DNA of 64,000 bases from Cristatella mucedo. Lineage: Eukaryota; Bryozoa; Phylactolaemata; Cristatellidae. A program made the position numbers and the translations under genes. Where the stretch lies: positions 1,301,001-1,365,000 of the forward strand of contig WPIO01000046.1 of NCBI GenBank assembly GCA_009760855.2. The letters are read 5' to 3'. Under the pieces are notes generated by a model. It ran no database searches, was not told the DNA's origin, and saw only the letters and a program-made list of their open reading frames with translations. Position 1 is the first letter of the stretch. Each line of letters starts with the position of its first letter. This document shows positions 54,201 to 64,000 of this stretch, in pieces.

Positions 54201-57200
54201 ACCAGACAACCTTCGACAGTTATGGCAGCCAGCAGTATCTCTCCATAATAATGTCAATAAGTTGGGCCATAACTTGGTTTCAGCACGATGGCAACTAGCA
54301 CGGCAACAATGGCAAGATCTAACACGCAAACAAACATAAGTTACAAGTAAGTGGCCCACTGATCATCAGTAACACATACCAAAATTTGCAAGAACGATTA
54401 ACAATCTTCGCCACCGTAGCCAAAATAAACGTTATTAGATAAAGTTGCAAAGTCAATAACAGGTCGTCTAGAGGTGAAAAGCGATTCTCGACAGGCAACA
54501 GCCAGAGCTTGAGGTCTGGCGAGGAATAAACAATCGAAATCCTTGTTTGCAGGTCTCATTCAGCTATCGATGATGGCCAGCAACCCCTGCAGTGCCAAAG
54601 GACCGTAGCCCCTTAACGAGCTAATACATTCGATGGTCGACCCAGGCTATATATTTACGTTAAACATACAAATGAATTATATTTCACACACTGAGACCAG
54701 CTATACAAGTATCTGAATCCAGCTATGACACTATGATTATTGTTGTGCTTAACAAACAATGGGCCAACAAAATGTTGCCCTAAGCAAGGGGTGGTATCGC
54801 AATGCAAATGTTCTTACCTACCACCACAGCAATTACCCAATTGCCGAGGCAGAGTGCTTACATAAAGACATGCATCTTTACAGCTTTGACATCCAAGTGG
54901 CTACCAGTGTGGCTACAGAATCCACGTGAAACAACTCCTGCAGTGAGCTGCATGTCATGTTGCATAGCAAAATAGAGCCTGTCATGAAAGCCAAATGACT
55001 GTATCTAGTATGCATTTTTTTTAAGTTTAGAAGGCAGTTTGGACCTGCTTGCATTTTCCTACATTTGTTAAAGAATAGGCAATGTTCGCCCTCCTATTAT
55101 GCAACGATGTTTTGTATACGTTGGCCTTTCAGAGCCATATTTGTGCAAAACAAAAATGACATCAGTGGGCACATACACAGCACAATCTGCACAGTATGAT
55201 CGAAACTTATACTCGAAACACATAATCTATGAAGAAGACAATCTATTATATGTGTAGGTAATTGTTTCGAGTAGCTAACACAAAGCTTCCATCAACGTCC
55301 CATTTGAGCACAAGAGAGACTAACTACCCGAAGTCCGGCTTACCTCTTCACTACTACCTCGGTTGGCAGGCTTGATTTCACCCCTAGCACCACAAGAGAT
55401 GTCCAGAGAGTCAGCACCTTTAGCAACAAGGTAGGCATCAGCAGGGGCGGCGCTAGAGTCAGTCGCGATACTTGCACCACCGTCAGCCTGAGCAGGAGCA
55501 GTAGATGGCCGTTTGCGAGGCATGCCCGAGTCCTCGACGTTGTTTGGAATGATGCGCCTCTTCCTCAGACGACCAAATGAGCTGACGTCCCACGATTCCC
55601 CTTCCTTAAGGCCCTACAAGTCATCAGACGAAAGGCAACTAGCAAAGCAATGCCGTCAGACGAAAGAAACCACTTGCCGAGCAACATAAGCTACCTAACA
55701 AAAAACATATATTTGACGAAAAAGGAGACGATTTCAAGAATGGCAACACATTGCAGAATGACGTGCCATTCACATACTGCGAAGCAGGATAAATGCATCG
55801 ACAGAGGCACTTAGCCCATCTTGTTGCCTGGTCGAAAGCCTGTCTGTTGCAATTGCTTCGACGATGACAAAGCAGGCCTAGTTACAGTACTGTCAGCAGA
55901 TCTGGTCGGTCACACCACATGTACGATCCTATGTTTGCTTCTTGTTCACACCAAGGTCCAAAACTGCTGCACTGGCCTCGATGCATGCGGTACCACCCAG
56001 ATTGCTTTAGGCTGCACTCGGCTTTCCATTGTTTGCTGCATCTTACTCGGTCAGGTCTGTAGTTATGAACTCGTGTTTTCAAGGTTCTTTTCAAATGTCA
56101 TCAAGGCAGGAGATGCGTGATGTCTATCGGTAGCGAGTCCCAGGCATTTGGAACACAAGAACAGAAGGCACAGTTTCTAAAGGATCTGAGAATGGATGGT
56201 TAGAGGGACAGCTAAACGACTTGAGAGTCAGATAAGCAGGTACGATGTGAAGTCTGAGAAAGAAGCACGTCGAGTAGGCAGGCCGGAGCAAAGGAATTAA
56301 GGAACCTAAAAGAGAGTTGCAGAACTTTGAAGATGATATGAAGGCTGATAGGGAGCCAGTGCAGGTGGGTAAGAATAGGTGCTAGTGATGTTCACAATAG
56401 ACATTCACATCAGCAGAGTTTTTCACAAAATGCATGCGTCTACTTGCACAGCCAGGAAGACATGACCTGCAAGCAGCAGTAGTAATATCAATAATAAGTC
56501 CTTTAATATTTAATAACACTCGACAATAACTGAATCTATATTTACGAGTTACATAGAATTTGCTGACAGAGAAGTGGAAATGGAGTTAATGAGTTGATGA
56601 AAAGGAAAAGCAACGTATCTTGCCCTGGTAGGAATGCAAATGACTAATATCATGCCTAAACAAGCAAGGGAAAGCACACCATAAGGCACCGAGGGGTGCC
56701 AGTTAATAGGACCTGCTTGGCAACACGCACTAAGTCATGCACAGGTAAGCCCTCAAAGAACACAGGAAAAAGAGAAGTTCTTGGAGAGCTATACAAAAGC
56801 ATATCCCTGTTGCCCATAGTGACAAATGTGTACAGCTTTGTTGCCCACAAGCACAGAAAGAACAATTCATTCGGACTAAGCAAAGGCTGTGAGAATTTGG
56901 TGGCTTTTTTGCTTCTTTTTTAATACGGTCGACTCAAGAAATGTTGTGATGTCAGCCGATGACGAGCTCCATGCTTTGGGAGCATAGTAACTGAAGGCAC
57001 GGTCTCCAAAAGATTTGAAGTTAGATAGGAGCACAACCAATCGACAAGAGTCACAAGAGCAGGTGGTTCGCTGGGAGGTCACCTGAGGTGAAAGTATTTC
57101 CGACAGGTAGGCGAGAGCAAGAGAATGGAAGTACTTCGAGGTGAGTGACAGAATCTTGTAGTCGACATGATTCTTGATAGGCAACTAGTAAAGAGAGGTG

Positions 57201-60200
57201 ATTATCGGTGGCATGCATCTAGTAAAAAGCTAGATGTCTCTTGAGGACCCAATTCCATCACCTCTCTGGTCTTCACTGGTAAGCCCATAACCCAAGATTG
57301 TAATGCTTCTCTGGATAGCCGGATTGTTCCATAGTCTTTCAAATCGGCCGATACTTTAAAAGCCCGGACTTGATTCAGAGGTACCATTAAACTACCGCCC
57401 ACTTTCCCTTCGTTCTTTTTTGTCAAATATTCTTGAAAGGGTTGTTGCTAAGCAGCTTGTAGAACACACCGAATGAATTGTCAGAAAAATTTCAGTCGAG
57501 ATTCAAACGGCAGCACTCAACTGAAACTGCTCTCCTCCATGTGACCAACGACATCCTAAACAGTAACGATGACAACAATGTTGCTGCCTTGGCCCTATTT
57601 GATCTATCTGCTTCGTTCGGCACCATTGATCACGGTATCCTACTTGAATGATCAAAAACCACGACCAGTATAGTACACGAGGCGCTAGCGTGGTTCAAAT
57701 CGGACTTGTCCGATTAGGTTCAATTCGTGTCGTTCAGAGATCAAGTCTCATCCAGCAGACAAGTCAACCATTCGGAGTTCCAAAAAAGGCCAGTTCTTTC
57801 TGTTCGCTATTTATACCGAACCTCTGGGAAAGTAGTGATTCGGGCCAAAGGAATAAGATAGCAGCGCCATATACTTTTATGCTGATGATATTCAGCTGTA
57901 TTTGTCATTTAAACCGTCGGAATCTGCTCCAGCCACTGATAAAGTGAATGCTTTCGTTGCAGACATTCGATCCTGGATGTCGGCAAATTTCGTTAAAACT
58001 AAACGACGATAAAACAAAGCTGCTGCTCATTGCACACACCGAGCACGCGGCTAGACTAGAAGGCTTTGCATTTCTAATAGGCAAAAAAAATTATCGTTAG
58101 ACTGTCACCGTGTGTTTGAAATTTAAAGGTCCTCTTTGATAACTGCTTAAACTTGGAACGTTACAACAATATCAATAGAAATGGCTAATAGTAATACATC
58201 CTCTAGTTAGCGAGAAGCAGGGTCTTGAAATTTATGTGCTGCAACTTCCTAAATATTTTTTGTGGACAATTCCTCGATACCAGGCTCATTACTGCAGAAC
58301 TATTAAGTACCATATGCACACTCGGGCAAAAATGTAAAAAGCTTTCGAGCTTCGAACGAGCCTATAAAACTTGTGTATGCTCTAGTCTGCCGGAAATCTG
58401 GAAGCTTAATAAGAGTTCCACATGTACGAAAATGGACGAAATAAGAAGCTGTTCAATAGCAAGACCCAGCAGCAAGTCAGCTGTATATTCTACTGGGGAA
58501 TCGACAGCTCCCTCCTCCCCAATCGGTGAAAGCTGGTAAAAAGAGAACAAATGGTAATACAATTTGTTATATCTGCATATCATGCTTACATCTGCTTCCG
58601 TCTACTATATCATAACATTTACTTATGATTGTTACAGATACTGGTTATCTTAAATCTGCTCACGTATGCTTTGCACGTAAGCAGATCCTTTTAGTACGGT
58701 TACATCCGTCAGAATAGCATATGTAACAGTCTGGTGAAAAATTAGATTTTTGAAATTCGAATAGACACACAGAGGTTATACAGTTTACAGTGAATCGATA
58801 ACTATTCTAACAATCATAAACAACGGATGACGATGTGTATTTTCCACGTGAAAGCCTAGCAATTCTGAAAAGGAGTCATGGTCAAGTCTGCCTACTTTCA
58901 GCTACATAACATTGCTAAAATTCGGGCTTCCCTAGACAGGGATACCACACCTAAATTGGTCCATGCACCTGTGACATCCCGTCTCGACTTCTGTAACTCA
59001 CTGCTTGCTGGTCTACCGGCCTGTGCCATCAAACGCTTACAGCTTGTGCAACACTCGGAAGCTAGGCTTATCTGCCGTGAGCCTCAAAGCTGCCACAGCA
59101 CATTACTTCTAGCCAATCTCCACTGACTCCCAGTCAAGCAACAGATCGACTTCAAGGTTTTGTCACTCACTTTTAAGTCCCTTCATTCTTTGGCTCCAGC
59201 CTACCTAACAGATCTACTCCTTGCCACACTAAGCATAGTTCCACTTGCTTTTCGGAATCTAATCGTTTACCTCGTGTGAACCTAAAATCCTTCGGAGACT
59301 GCCTTTATAGTTCGTATGCTCCCAAAGCCTGGAACCCACTCCTGCCTTGCATCACATCTCCTGACTTGTCCACATTTAAAAGAAACTAAAAACGCATCTA
59401 TTTATTACAGCATTTAGTGGGTCCATGTGAAATGTCCTTTGCGTGCTTATACGTGCTGACAATGTGACTGTGCATGCTGCCACTAACCACATTTGCATGC
59501 TGACCCTGTGCGTGTTAGCCCTAATCAAGTTATTCTTGTTGTTTATTGAGCATGCTACCACTAACCATTCGATCGTGCTTCCTTTGCAGCAAATGTAAAG
59601 TGCCCAGAAAGAGACTGAGTTCTCTGAGGGGCTATATCAAATGTAATATTATCACAATGATTTGCATATTCCGAGTGGAAATTCAAGCTCTATAACCTCG
59701 GAGTTTAATTAATAAGAGACCCACTTCGCCTAAACACGTGCTGAAACTGTGCCAGTGTGCTTATGTTTCGCCCCCTTCCATCTACTATCATGGTGTATAA
59801 TCTCCATAAGTCGTAGCAAGGTATTAATAAGCCACAGGTGTGTTACACCTCACTGTCATACAATCCTACATCTCTATGGTGTCATGCATCCTGGGAGCAG
59901 TAGTTAACAGCGTGGAAAGCAGGAAGTGACCGAAGGATCAAAGGCTTTCTTGCTCGCGGCACACCTCTTCGAATTCAACTGATGGACCGAGCTCAGAAAA
60001 TGCAACAATCGGTATACACCTGCACCTACACTGCAAAATCGCCATTTTCCAGCAGAAGCAGGCGATACACACAAACGCACCGGGCAATGGCACAGCAGCA
60101 TAGGCATTAAAAGGGGCTCACCACCTACTATTACTACCATAAGTCGCAATTCCCTAAAAACGCCCATTTGCCTTGTTCGAGTTAGGGTGCCCTACAACCA

Positions 60201-63200
60201 GTGGCTTCGTCAAGAGGGGTGCCTTTCGTCAACAGGGTGCCAAGAAAGCTTGATCGTAGAATGTGAGTAGTGAATAAATGCAACACAGCTGGTTTGGTCC
60301 AGCGGTTAAGGTGCTCCAAGGTCTGGCTGAGGTCGTGGACTCGAGCCCTGAGGCACGTGTGAAGCGCCTGAATAGAGATTAATTCTCTTGGGCACTAAAC
60401 AAATGAATTATATATATTATACATATACTTCCAGCCACTTATTTCAGGCAGTGTAAGACACAGCGCACACGGTGCACACAGCTGCCTATCAACACCGGTA
60501 GCCCGTCGACGTGATGGTCGAAAGGAAATGCAAGCTATCCCTGCTTTTGGCCATTTCCTCCTATGCACGGAGCTCCGGTGATTCTAGAGTAATGTAAACA
60601 GATAAGCCAGAGTGCGACCTTGTATGCACATGTTGGCTGCACTTGCACATCGCAAGACTCATCTCACGGCCACCAACGGTTGCCACACACAACCCACACA
60701 ACTCGGTTATCACAAAGTATTTCGAGACTCGGGCCACACTTCATTCACTACTACTGCACTATATCTAACTATATCTATGCATCGATTCAATTGCACGCTT
60801 CAAAAAGCATTCTCAAAGGCTAGAGCCACAAGACCAACCGACCGACTGCGAGCAGAGCAAGCTGCCGCAATGTCCGATTCGGTCCATCGACTTACCGGAA
60901 GCGGCTGCATAGCCCCAGCTGCTTCGCACGAGTCGGCACCATGCTTGGTGCTGGTCGCAGGAGTCGCTGTGGAGTCGCTGGCGGCGCAGTCCTTGCTCTC
61001 CGAGCCATCGTCGCTGCCTGCCTCAGTGGCGCTGCCCAGCCGCTGCTCCCGCTTCTTACCGGCCATCTCGTCTTCCTCGGCATCCCACTCTAATAGCACC
61101 TTAAAAGACAAAGCATGCACCACCGCTCGCTCATTTACTGGGCAATACTAGTGCCGATGCTGAATAATCAGGCCTTGGAACAATAATATTGTTATTGCAT
61201 TGTCAGTTTTCAAAGCTACAATGCACATACTTATAGTGTCATAGCAAACTATACAATATATGGTTACGGTAATTGCAAACAACACAATATACTGTCATCG
61301 AAGCAAAAATCATGAAATCTTCCCTTCTAAACACAAGCTGAACCGACTTTTTCAGCCCGAGATCCACACTATTCGGTCAGACTCGGAACTTTGGAAAAGT
61401 GCTGTTAAAAAACTTGAAACTTAAAACTAAACTGTCCCATAAGTATTGCAACAAGCAAGATACTGTAGGACAATATATTGATACTGTTAACGCAACCAAC
61501 ACATTGATATTATTACAGCACCTAGTACGATATTTTGTCCCACAACTCTATTTTTGTGGATGCCTGTGCTGAATCCGAGAAAATGACCCGGCATAATACA
61601 GGCTAGTCATTCTGCTGTTCGGGCTCGTTCGAGCCAAAATCGCCACAATCTGGCCTATTTAACGAGCTCAATCGACGGCTAACGACTCGGCCGTTGAATC
61701 CAATGCACGAGCTGCAAGGGTGCTGTGGAGTTCTTGCCGAGTGCGCTTAGCACACAGCAAGGAAAAGCCACGATACAAATTAGACCCCTTGCTAAGACGG
61801 CGACGAAGGTAATAAATAATGGGCACATTGAAAACGACATAGATTATTGCAACCTTCAACTAAGTCTGAACGTGCAGGCGTGTCAACAACGATAAAAACT
61901 ATACACTTAATTTACATAGTACCCAAAGAGAACTTGATCTCCATCCAGGCGCTTCACATAGTTGCAGGGCTTCAGGGCTCGAACTCACGACCTCGATCAC
62001 TAAAGGTGTGCACACCTTACCACCTAACCCCTGCGCCAGACCAGAACGACGGTAGGCGATGACGGTCTATCCGGCCAATCGGCGTGTCAGTGAGTCAGAG
62101 CAGATGGAAAAACCTGCTTTGAGAGCAGTTTTGCATATAGGAAATTCATAAAAATTACCTGCAGAGTATGGGTCACAAAGTGGACGGTGCTCTGAGCTCA
62201 CCGCAGTAACCTGAATATGCCATCTTCGAAAAGTAAGCCTGCACAAGGTTAGACAGTATCCGCGTCACAGTGAAATATTTGCAGAGAATTGTGGATGGCC
62301 AGTCATAAAAGCCCTAAAGCTGCTTGATACTCTCTTCGAGGGAAGCCAAAGCAATAAAAGTGGGCTGGTCTTTGGCCAACCAAGCAATGGCAAAGAACAG
62401 CTAAGAACAGGAAGTTCACGAACATGTGAAACCAAAGCAACTATTTGCTGATAAAATGTAGAGATCGGCTGATGCAGCAACAGCACTTTCTATACAGTGG
62501 CAAAAGAGCCTGACTGACCCTATTCTGGTCGCAGCTCACAATAAATGATTGCCGGATAATCTAATAATATAGTATAACTAATTTGTATAGCGCCCCAAGA
62601 GAGCTTAAATCTCTATTCAGGTGCTTCACATATGCCACTGGGCTCGAGCCCATGACCTCGGCCAGACCTTGGTCGGGGCGAGCGTATTAACCACAGGGCC
62701 AAACCAGCACGTTGGGATCAATAACCAAATCACTGAATGGTAGCTGCCGTTTTTGCAAAAACGCCGAGTTGGTCGAGTGCTGCGAACACGGCTGCACGCA
62801 CAAGCAGGGAAGCATTTAACCATACCACCATCTACATACAGCAATAGCAAGCACAAGCAGGAGGGCATTTAACCATAACCATAACCATCTATATGCAGCA
62901 ATAACGACAGTACGAAGAACCTCAAGAATGCTGCACTTGTCGTGGTAAATGTTGACCAGCTAGGCAATCACGACAACACAGGCCAGACACAGGATGGAAC
63001 ACGAAAGCAAAAATTGTCGTGTCTCAATCACCTTGTCGTCAGCAGTAAGAGGAGGTGGTGGCTTGTACATAACCTTTTCCCGTCGCAGCTTATCGGTGAC
63101 ACGGCGTCGAGAACTCTCAAGCCTGCACTCGGACGGTTCCAGGTCCTTGAGTAGCATTTGGAGGTTCCCTCTCAGCTCAATCTCGCCGGGTAGCTTCTCG

Positions 63201-63383
63201 TCGGGCGTAGCCTAGAAACAATCAAGCCCAGCAGCGATGTGCTCGTGCTTTACGACCTGTCAAGGGTTCGAGTCGAGCAGCAGGCAATCTTTTATTTCTC
63301 TCTGCTGTGGTGATAACCGGTACGACACTCCTTCCCATACAAATGAGGTTGTTTGATCAGCCAGCCTTTACTTTAATCAAACG

Positions 63384-63451
<68 letters not shown>

Positions 63452-64000
63452 TGAGACACAGCAAGGGCGAGATCTACCAGAAAGTCTGCACTTACATTTA
63501 CCGATACCTCTGCCCCACTTGTCTCTGCATCATTCGACGATGAGCAAGGTAGGCTTAGGGTGCGAATTAGATTGCGCAGCTCAGCAACGCTCGAAGCCAC
63601 TAGCTGAAATGTTTCAAACTCATTTACCTGCCAATAAAAAAGAGACGTTACAATTCAATTGTAAATTCCAACCAGCATTCTCTACAGTGAGTAAAATCAC
63701 ACCCACCTCCATGCCAAACTCAAAAAATTAAGACAACAGCCAGCTTTGTTCGGCCGAGTACATGTCGAGCAAAGTCCGAGATAAACCCGGCAAAACCATA
63801 AAAACAAGAAGACACCCACACTAACGACAAGACTCGGGTCATCTCCTGGAGTGCCAATAGTGGATTTACTCGGGCTGTCATTTTCAGGAGCACACGACGA
63901 CTGCTTGTTCAATGTCAGCTGTAAAGCATCGCCGTCTTCCCTCGAGCAGCCGGGATCAGATCGGCACTGCTTGGACTCGTCGTCACTCCGAGCTACTGTG
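47534..64000 (-). CDS. BRD10: BRD10 (KIAA2026)-like gene, unit 2 (middle and 3' exons, runs off the right edge)
   Basis: Exons on the minus strand: 64000-63826 (partial), 63627-63496, 63211-63032, 61099-60896, 55613-55344, 54087-53809, 50388-50297 (likely), 49326-49131, 48288-47534. The middle part matches human BRD10: FQLVASSVAELRNLIRTL against FQLICTNLDELRELITKI, and ELRGNLQMLLKDLEP with RRRVTDKLRREK against ELHSTLIRLLNELLP with RNRSRLKKDY. From the middle exons to 53809 all phases are 0; the short exon after that needs an extra base before it. The N-terminal and bromodomain exons should lie right of the window. The 3' part is the second copy of the duplicated segment. Exon 54087-53809 exists only here. 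This unit looks like the more complete gene body; unit 1 may derive from it or the reverse. Confidence 0.75.
49131..49326 (-). CDS. BRD10: BRD10-like unit 2, FAYQPIFQPSGG exon
   Basis: Counterpart of 28477-28675, one codon shorter (LTNGMQPVV instead of LTNRVLQPVV) and otherwise almost identical. The acceptor is CTTTCCAG and the donor GTACTA. The strong identity extends into both flanking introns. Confidence 0.72.
50028..50102. repeat. (AC)n and (GA)n microsatellites
   Basis: Two short runs separated by CATGTGCAAGTG; they are specific to duplication copy 2. Confidence 0.9.
50297..50388 (-). CDS. BRD10: BRD10-like unit 2, short Ser/Thr-rich exon (likely)
   Basis: Two bases plus 30 codons, GGTVALPLATLRSGATMPDV then PSQQLASTIL; acceptor CGCTGGTCAG after a T-rich tract, donor GTGAGG. 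It is the counterpart of 29514-29599 with two extra codons. The exon feeding its phase was not found. Confidence 0.5.
50932..51052 (-). mobile_element. SINE-A (duplication copy 2)
   Basis: Counterpart of 30452-30568, with several substitutions. Confidence 0.75.
51330..52075 (-). mobile_element. LINE ORF2 linker and reverse transcriptase start
   Basis: Minus strand reads LAEQFSEFFFGKIEQIWDSI-like residues, RKATSPLDHVPT, FPLKAVIVRPLIKKSILDRG and SLSNFCPVSLLAFLPETLE, the start of an L2/CR1-group reverse transcriptase. It is private to duplication copy 2. Confidence 0.85.
52290..53065. mobile_element. Palindromic Tc1/mariner-like transposon remnant
   Basis: Two inverted arms of about 370 bp (52290-52660 and 52692-53065) flank a short centre. 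The right arm on plus reads SPDLNPTERLWSDIDGWL and then LVASFPGQISEV; the left arm on minus reads SPDLNPLERLCKDIDGWL. SPDLNPxE is the last catalytic block of Tc1/mariner transposases. Only the C-terminal third of the enzyme is present in each arm. The block lies in copy 2 of the duplication and is absent from copy 1. Confidence 0.8.
53809..54087 (-). CDS. BRD10: BRD10-like exon found only in unit 2
   Basis: This exon has 93 codons, DCTIVSQSAAELSSEASIGT, NSGSYNLISVDGKIYMMPSS, and a Ser/Ala-rich end SDAAK; phase 0 at both ends. The acceptor is CGAATGCAG and the donor GTAGTG. Its place in unit 1 (about 30.83-31.03 kb) holds a LINE fragment instead. Confidence 0.7.
55344..55613 (-). CDS. BRD10: BRD10-like unit 2, GLKEGESWDV exon
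   Basis: This exon has 90 codons, the same length and borders (GTAAGC donor) as 31859-32128. It reads GLKEGESWDVSSFGRLRKRR, then NNVEDSGMPRKRP, ending RGSSEE. Differences from unit 1 are substitutions without frameshift. Confidence 0.75.
56040..56400 (-). mobile_element. LINE-A C-terminal part (copy 2)
   Basis: Counterpart of 32590-32960, with the same remnant residues and more indels. Confidence 0.6.
56853..57193 (-). mobile_element. LINE 3' part (copy 2)
   Basis: Counterpart of 33680-34020; NFKSFGDRAFSYYAPKAW. Only a few substitutions are seen between the copies. Confidence 0.8.
57240..58050 (+). mobile_element. LINE reverse transcriptase domain
   Basis: After the NYRPLSLRSFLSNILERVVA block it continues beyond the duplication border: VAALALFDLSASFGTIDHGI (usual FDLSAAFDTIDH), a broken GVP(Q)GS box, YADDIQLYLSFKPS and ANFVKLNDDKTKLLLI. 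Frameshifts and stops make it inactive. Confidence 0.85.
58875..59655 (+). mobile_element. LINE-A 3' half
   Basis: Reads LVHAPVTSRLDFCNSLLAGL and the conserved C-terminus, then tail CAAATGTAAAGTGCCCAGAA and AATGTAATATTATCA. Confidence 0.85.
59656..60287. other. Unrecognised sequence in BRD10-like unit 2 intron
   Basis: No exon or repeat was recognised between the LINE-A and SINE-A copies. Confidence 0.5.
60288..60412 (+). mobile_element. SINE-A
   Basis: CTGGTTTGGTCCAGCGGTTA, GTGGACTCGAGCCCTGAG and AAGCGCCTGAATAGAGATTA; the GCCCCGACC part is missing. Confidence 0.88.
60896..61099 (-). CDS. BRD10: BRD10-like unit 2, VLLEWDAEEDE exon
   Basis: This exon has 68 codons, VLLEWDAEEDEMAGKKREQR, then a Ser/Asp/Ala-rich stretch ending AMQPLP, phase 0 at both ends. 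The acceptor is GTCTTTTAAG and the donor GTAAGT. It is acidic and likely disordered. It joins in frame to exon 55344-55613. Confidence 0.7.
61100..61899. other. AT-rich intron of BRD10-like unit 2
   Basis: AT-rich, with AATATATTG-type repeats near 61.26-61.5 kb. No exon fits the phase-0 pattern of the neighbours. Confidence 0.5.
61900..62046 (-). mobile_element. SINE-A, diverged
   Basis: Reverse tail AAGAGAACTTGATCTCCATC, B box GGCTCGAACTCACG (reverse), head CCTGCGCCAGACCAGAA. Confidence 0.7.
62575..62708 (-). mobile_element. SINE-A
   Basis: Reverse tail TATAGCGCCCCAAGAGAGCT, GGGCTCGAGCCCATGACC, and TTAACCACAGGGCCAAACCA. It lies between two exons of BRD10-like unit 2. Confidence 0.85.
62780..62910. 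repeat. Imperfect tandem repeat of about 55 bp
   Basis: GCACAAGCAGGGAAGCATTT ... CAGCAATAGCAA is followed by a second copy with CATAACCATAACCATC variation. Confidence 0.8.
63032..63211 (-). CDS. BRD10: BRD10-like unit 2, ELRGNLQMLLKDLEP exon
   Basis: This exon has 60 codons, ATPDEKLPGEIELRGNLQML to MYKPPPPLTADDK, phase 0 at both ends. The acceptor is TTGTTTCTAG; the donor GTGATT is weak. The helical, basic segment matches the human RRQAVKELHSTLIRLLNELL to RSRLKKDYDDF part. Confidence 0.72.
63240..63378 (+). mobile_element. SINE-B
   Basis: CAAGGGTTCGAGTCGAGCAG (B box), CAATCTTTTATTTCTCTCTG, CAAATGAGGTTGTTTGATCA and then a GA microsatellite. It lies between two unit 2 exons. Confidence 0.6.
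63386..63449. repeat. (GA)n microsatellite at a SINE-B end
   Basis: GA run of about 62 bases, right after the SINE-B at 63.24 kb and close to a unit 2 exon. Confidence 0.97.
63496..63627 (-). CDS. BRD10: BRD10-like unit 2, FQLVASSVAELRNLI exon
   Basis: This exon has 44 codons, VNEFETFQLVASSVAELRNL to AEVSVN, phase 0 at both ends. The acceptor TATTGGCAG follows a T-run and the donor is GTAAGT. A second AG inside (after ACATTTC) would drop eight codons. The segment matches the EFQLICTNLDELRELI helix of human BRD10. Confidence 0.75.
63826..64000 (-). CDS. BRD10: BRD10-like unit 2, Ser/Asp-rich exon (partial)
   Basis: This exon is open from the window edge: SDDESKQCRSDPGCSREDGD, ALQLTLNKQSSCAPEN, SPSKSTIGTPGDDPSLV. 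The donor is GTTAGT. It is an acidic, low-complexity linker with no domain. The phase-0 end fits the next exon. Confidence 0.6.

Larger units (their letters stand above)
46865..57556. repeat. Segmental duplication, copy 2
   Basis: Partner of 23751-34383. A private block at about 51.32-54.53 kb holds a LINE, the palindromic Tc1 remnant and exon 53809-54087. Identity with copy 1 is uneven: nearly perfect near 48.2-48.8, 49.1-49.95 and 56.85-57.55 kb, clearly lower between. Confidence 0.9.

Noticed and set aside
61680-61757. Minus-strand exon RTRQELHSTLAARALDSTAE ending in a stop
   Set aside because: Same problem: it would end the gene early and has no recognised relative. The TLAARAL helix is probably chance.
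62314-62400. Minus-strand exon LFFAIAWLAKDQPTFIALAS with stop SIKQL*
   Set aside because: It has an AG before it and phase 0, but its stop would end BRD10-like unit 2 before exon 60896-61099, and it matches nothing known in that gene.

Overview
The window is animal nuclear DNA, most likely from an invertebrate bilaterian. The genes are split by introns with GT-AG borders. About half of the sequence is old LINEs, tRNA-derived SINEs and long dinucleotide microsatellites. There are no bacterial operons, ribosome binding sites or CRISPR arrays. The species cannot be fixed from what is visible.

Layout. (1) From 17.1 kb leftwards to the left edge, on the minus strand, lies CNOT11, a CCR4-NOT deadenylase subunit. 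Eight exons were placed; the ATG exon and the last exon(s) were not found or lie outside. (2) From 18.5 to 23.4 kb on the plus strand lies RIC3, the nicotinic-receptor chaperone. It is complete in five exons (368 codons) and stands head to head with CNOT11 across a gene-free gap of about 1.35 kb. (3) From 36.2 to 24.3 kb on the minus strand lies a bromodomain gene matching vertebrate BRD10 (KIAA2026). It ends tail to tail with RIC3. (4) From 64.0 to 47.5 kb on the minus strand lies a second BRD10-like unit. It has the middle and 3' exons, but its N-terminal exons are not in the window.

The two BRD10 units share a direct duplication of about 10.6 kb (23,751-34,383 and 46,865-57,556). Unit 1 has the bromodomain but lacks the middle exons and one 3' exon; unit 2 has those but no bromodomain in view. 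All phases that could be checked still fit, apart from one small exon whose upstream partner was not found. The last exon of unit 1 carries a 21-bp coding minisatellite that is read in three frames in turn.

Repeats. LINE family A (L2/Rex1-like, with an ATT-rich tail) and a tRNA-headed SINE (SINE-A) share the same 3' tail. This points to SINE mobilisation by the LINE. A second LINE (family B), a second SINE (SINE-B), a decayed hAT transposon in a CNOT11 intron and a palindromic Tc1/mariner remnant are also present. The intervals 36-47 kb and 57.6-60.8 kb hold almost only repeats and unrecognised sequence, apart from a CpG-rich block at 40.4-41.2 kb that may be a promoter or first exon.
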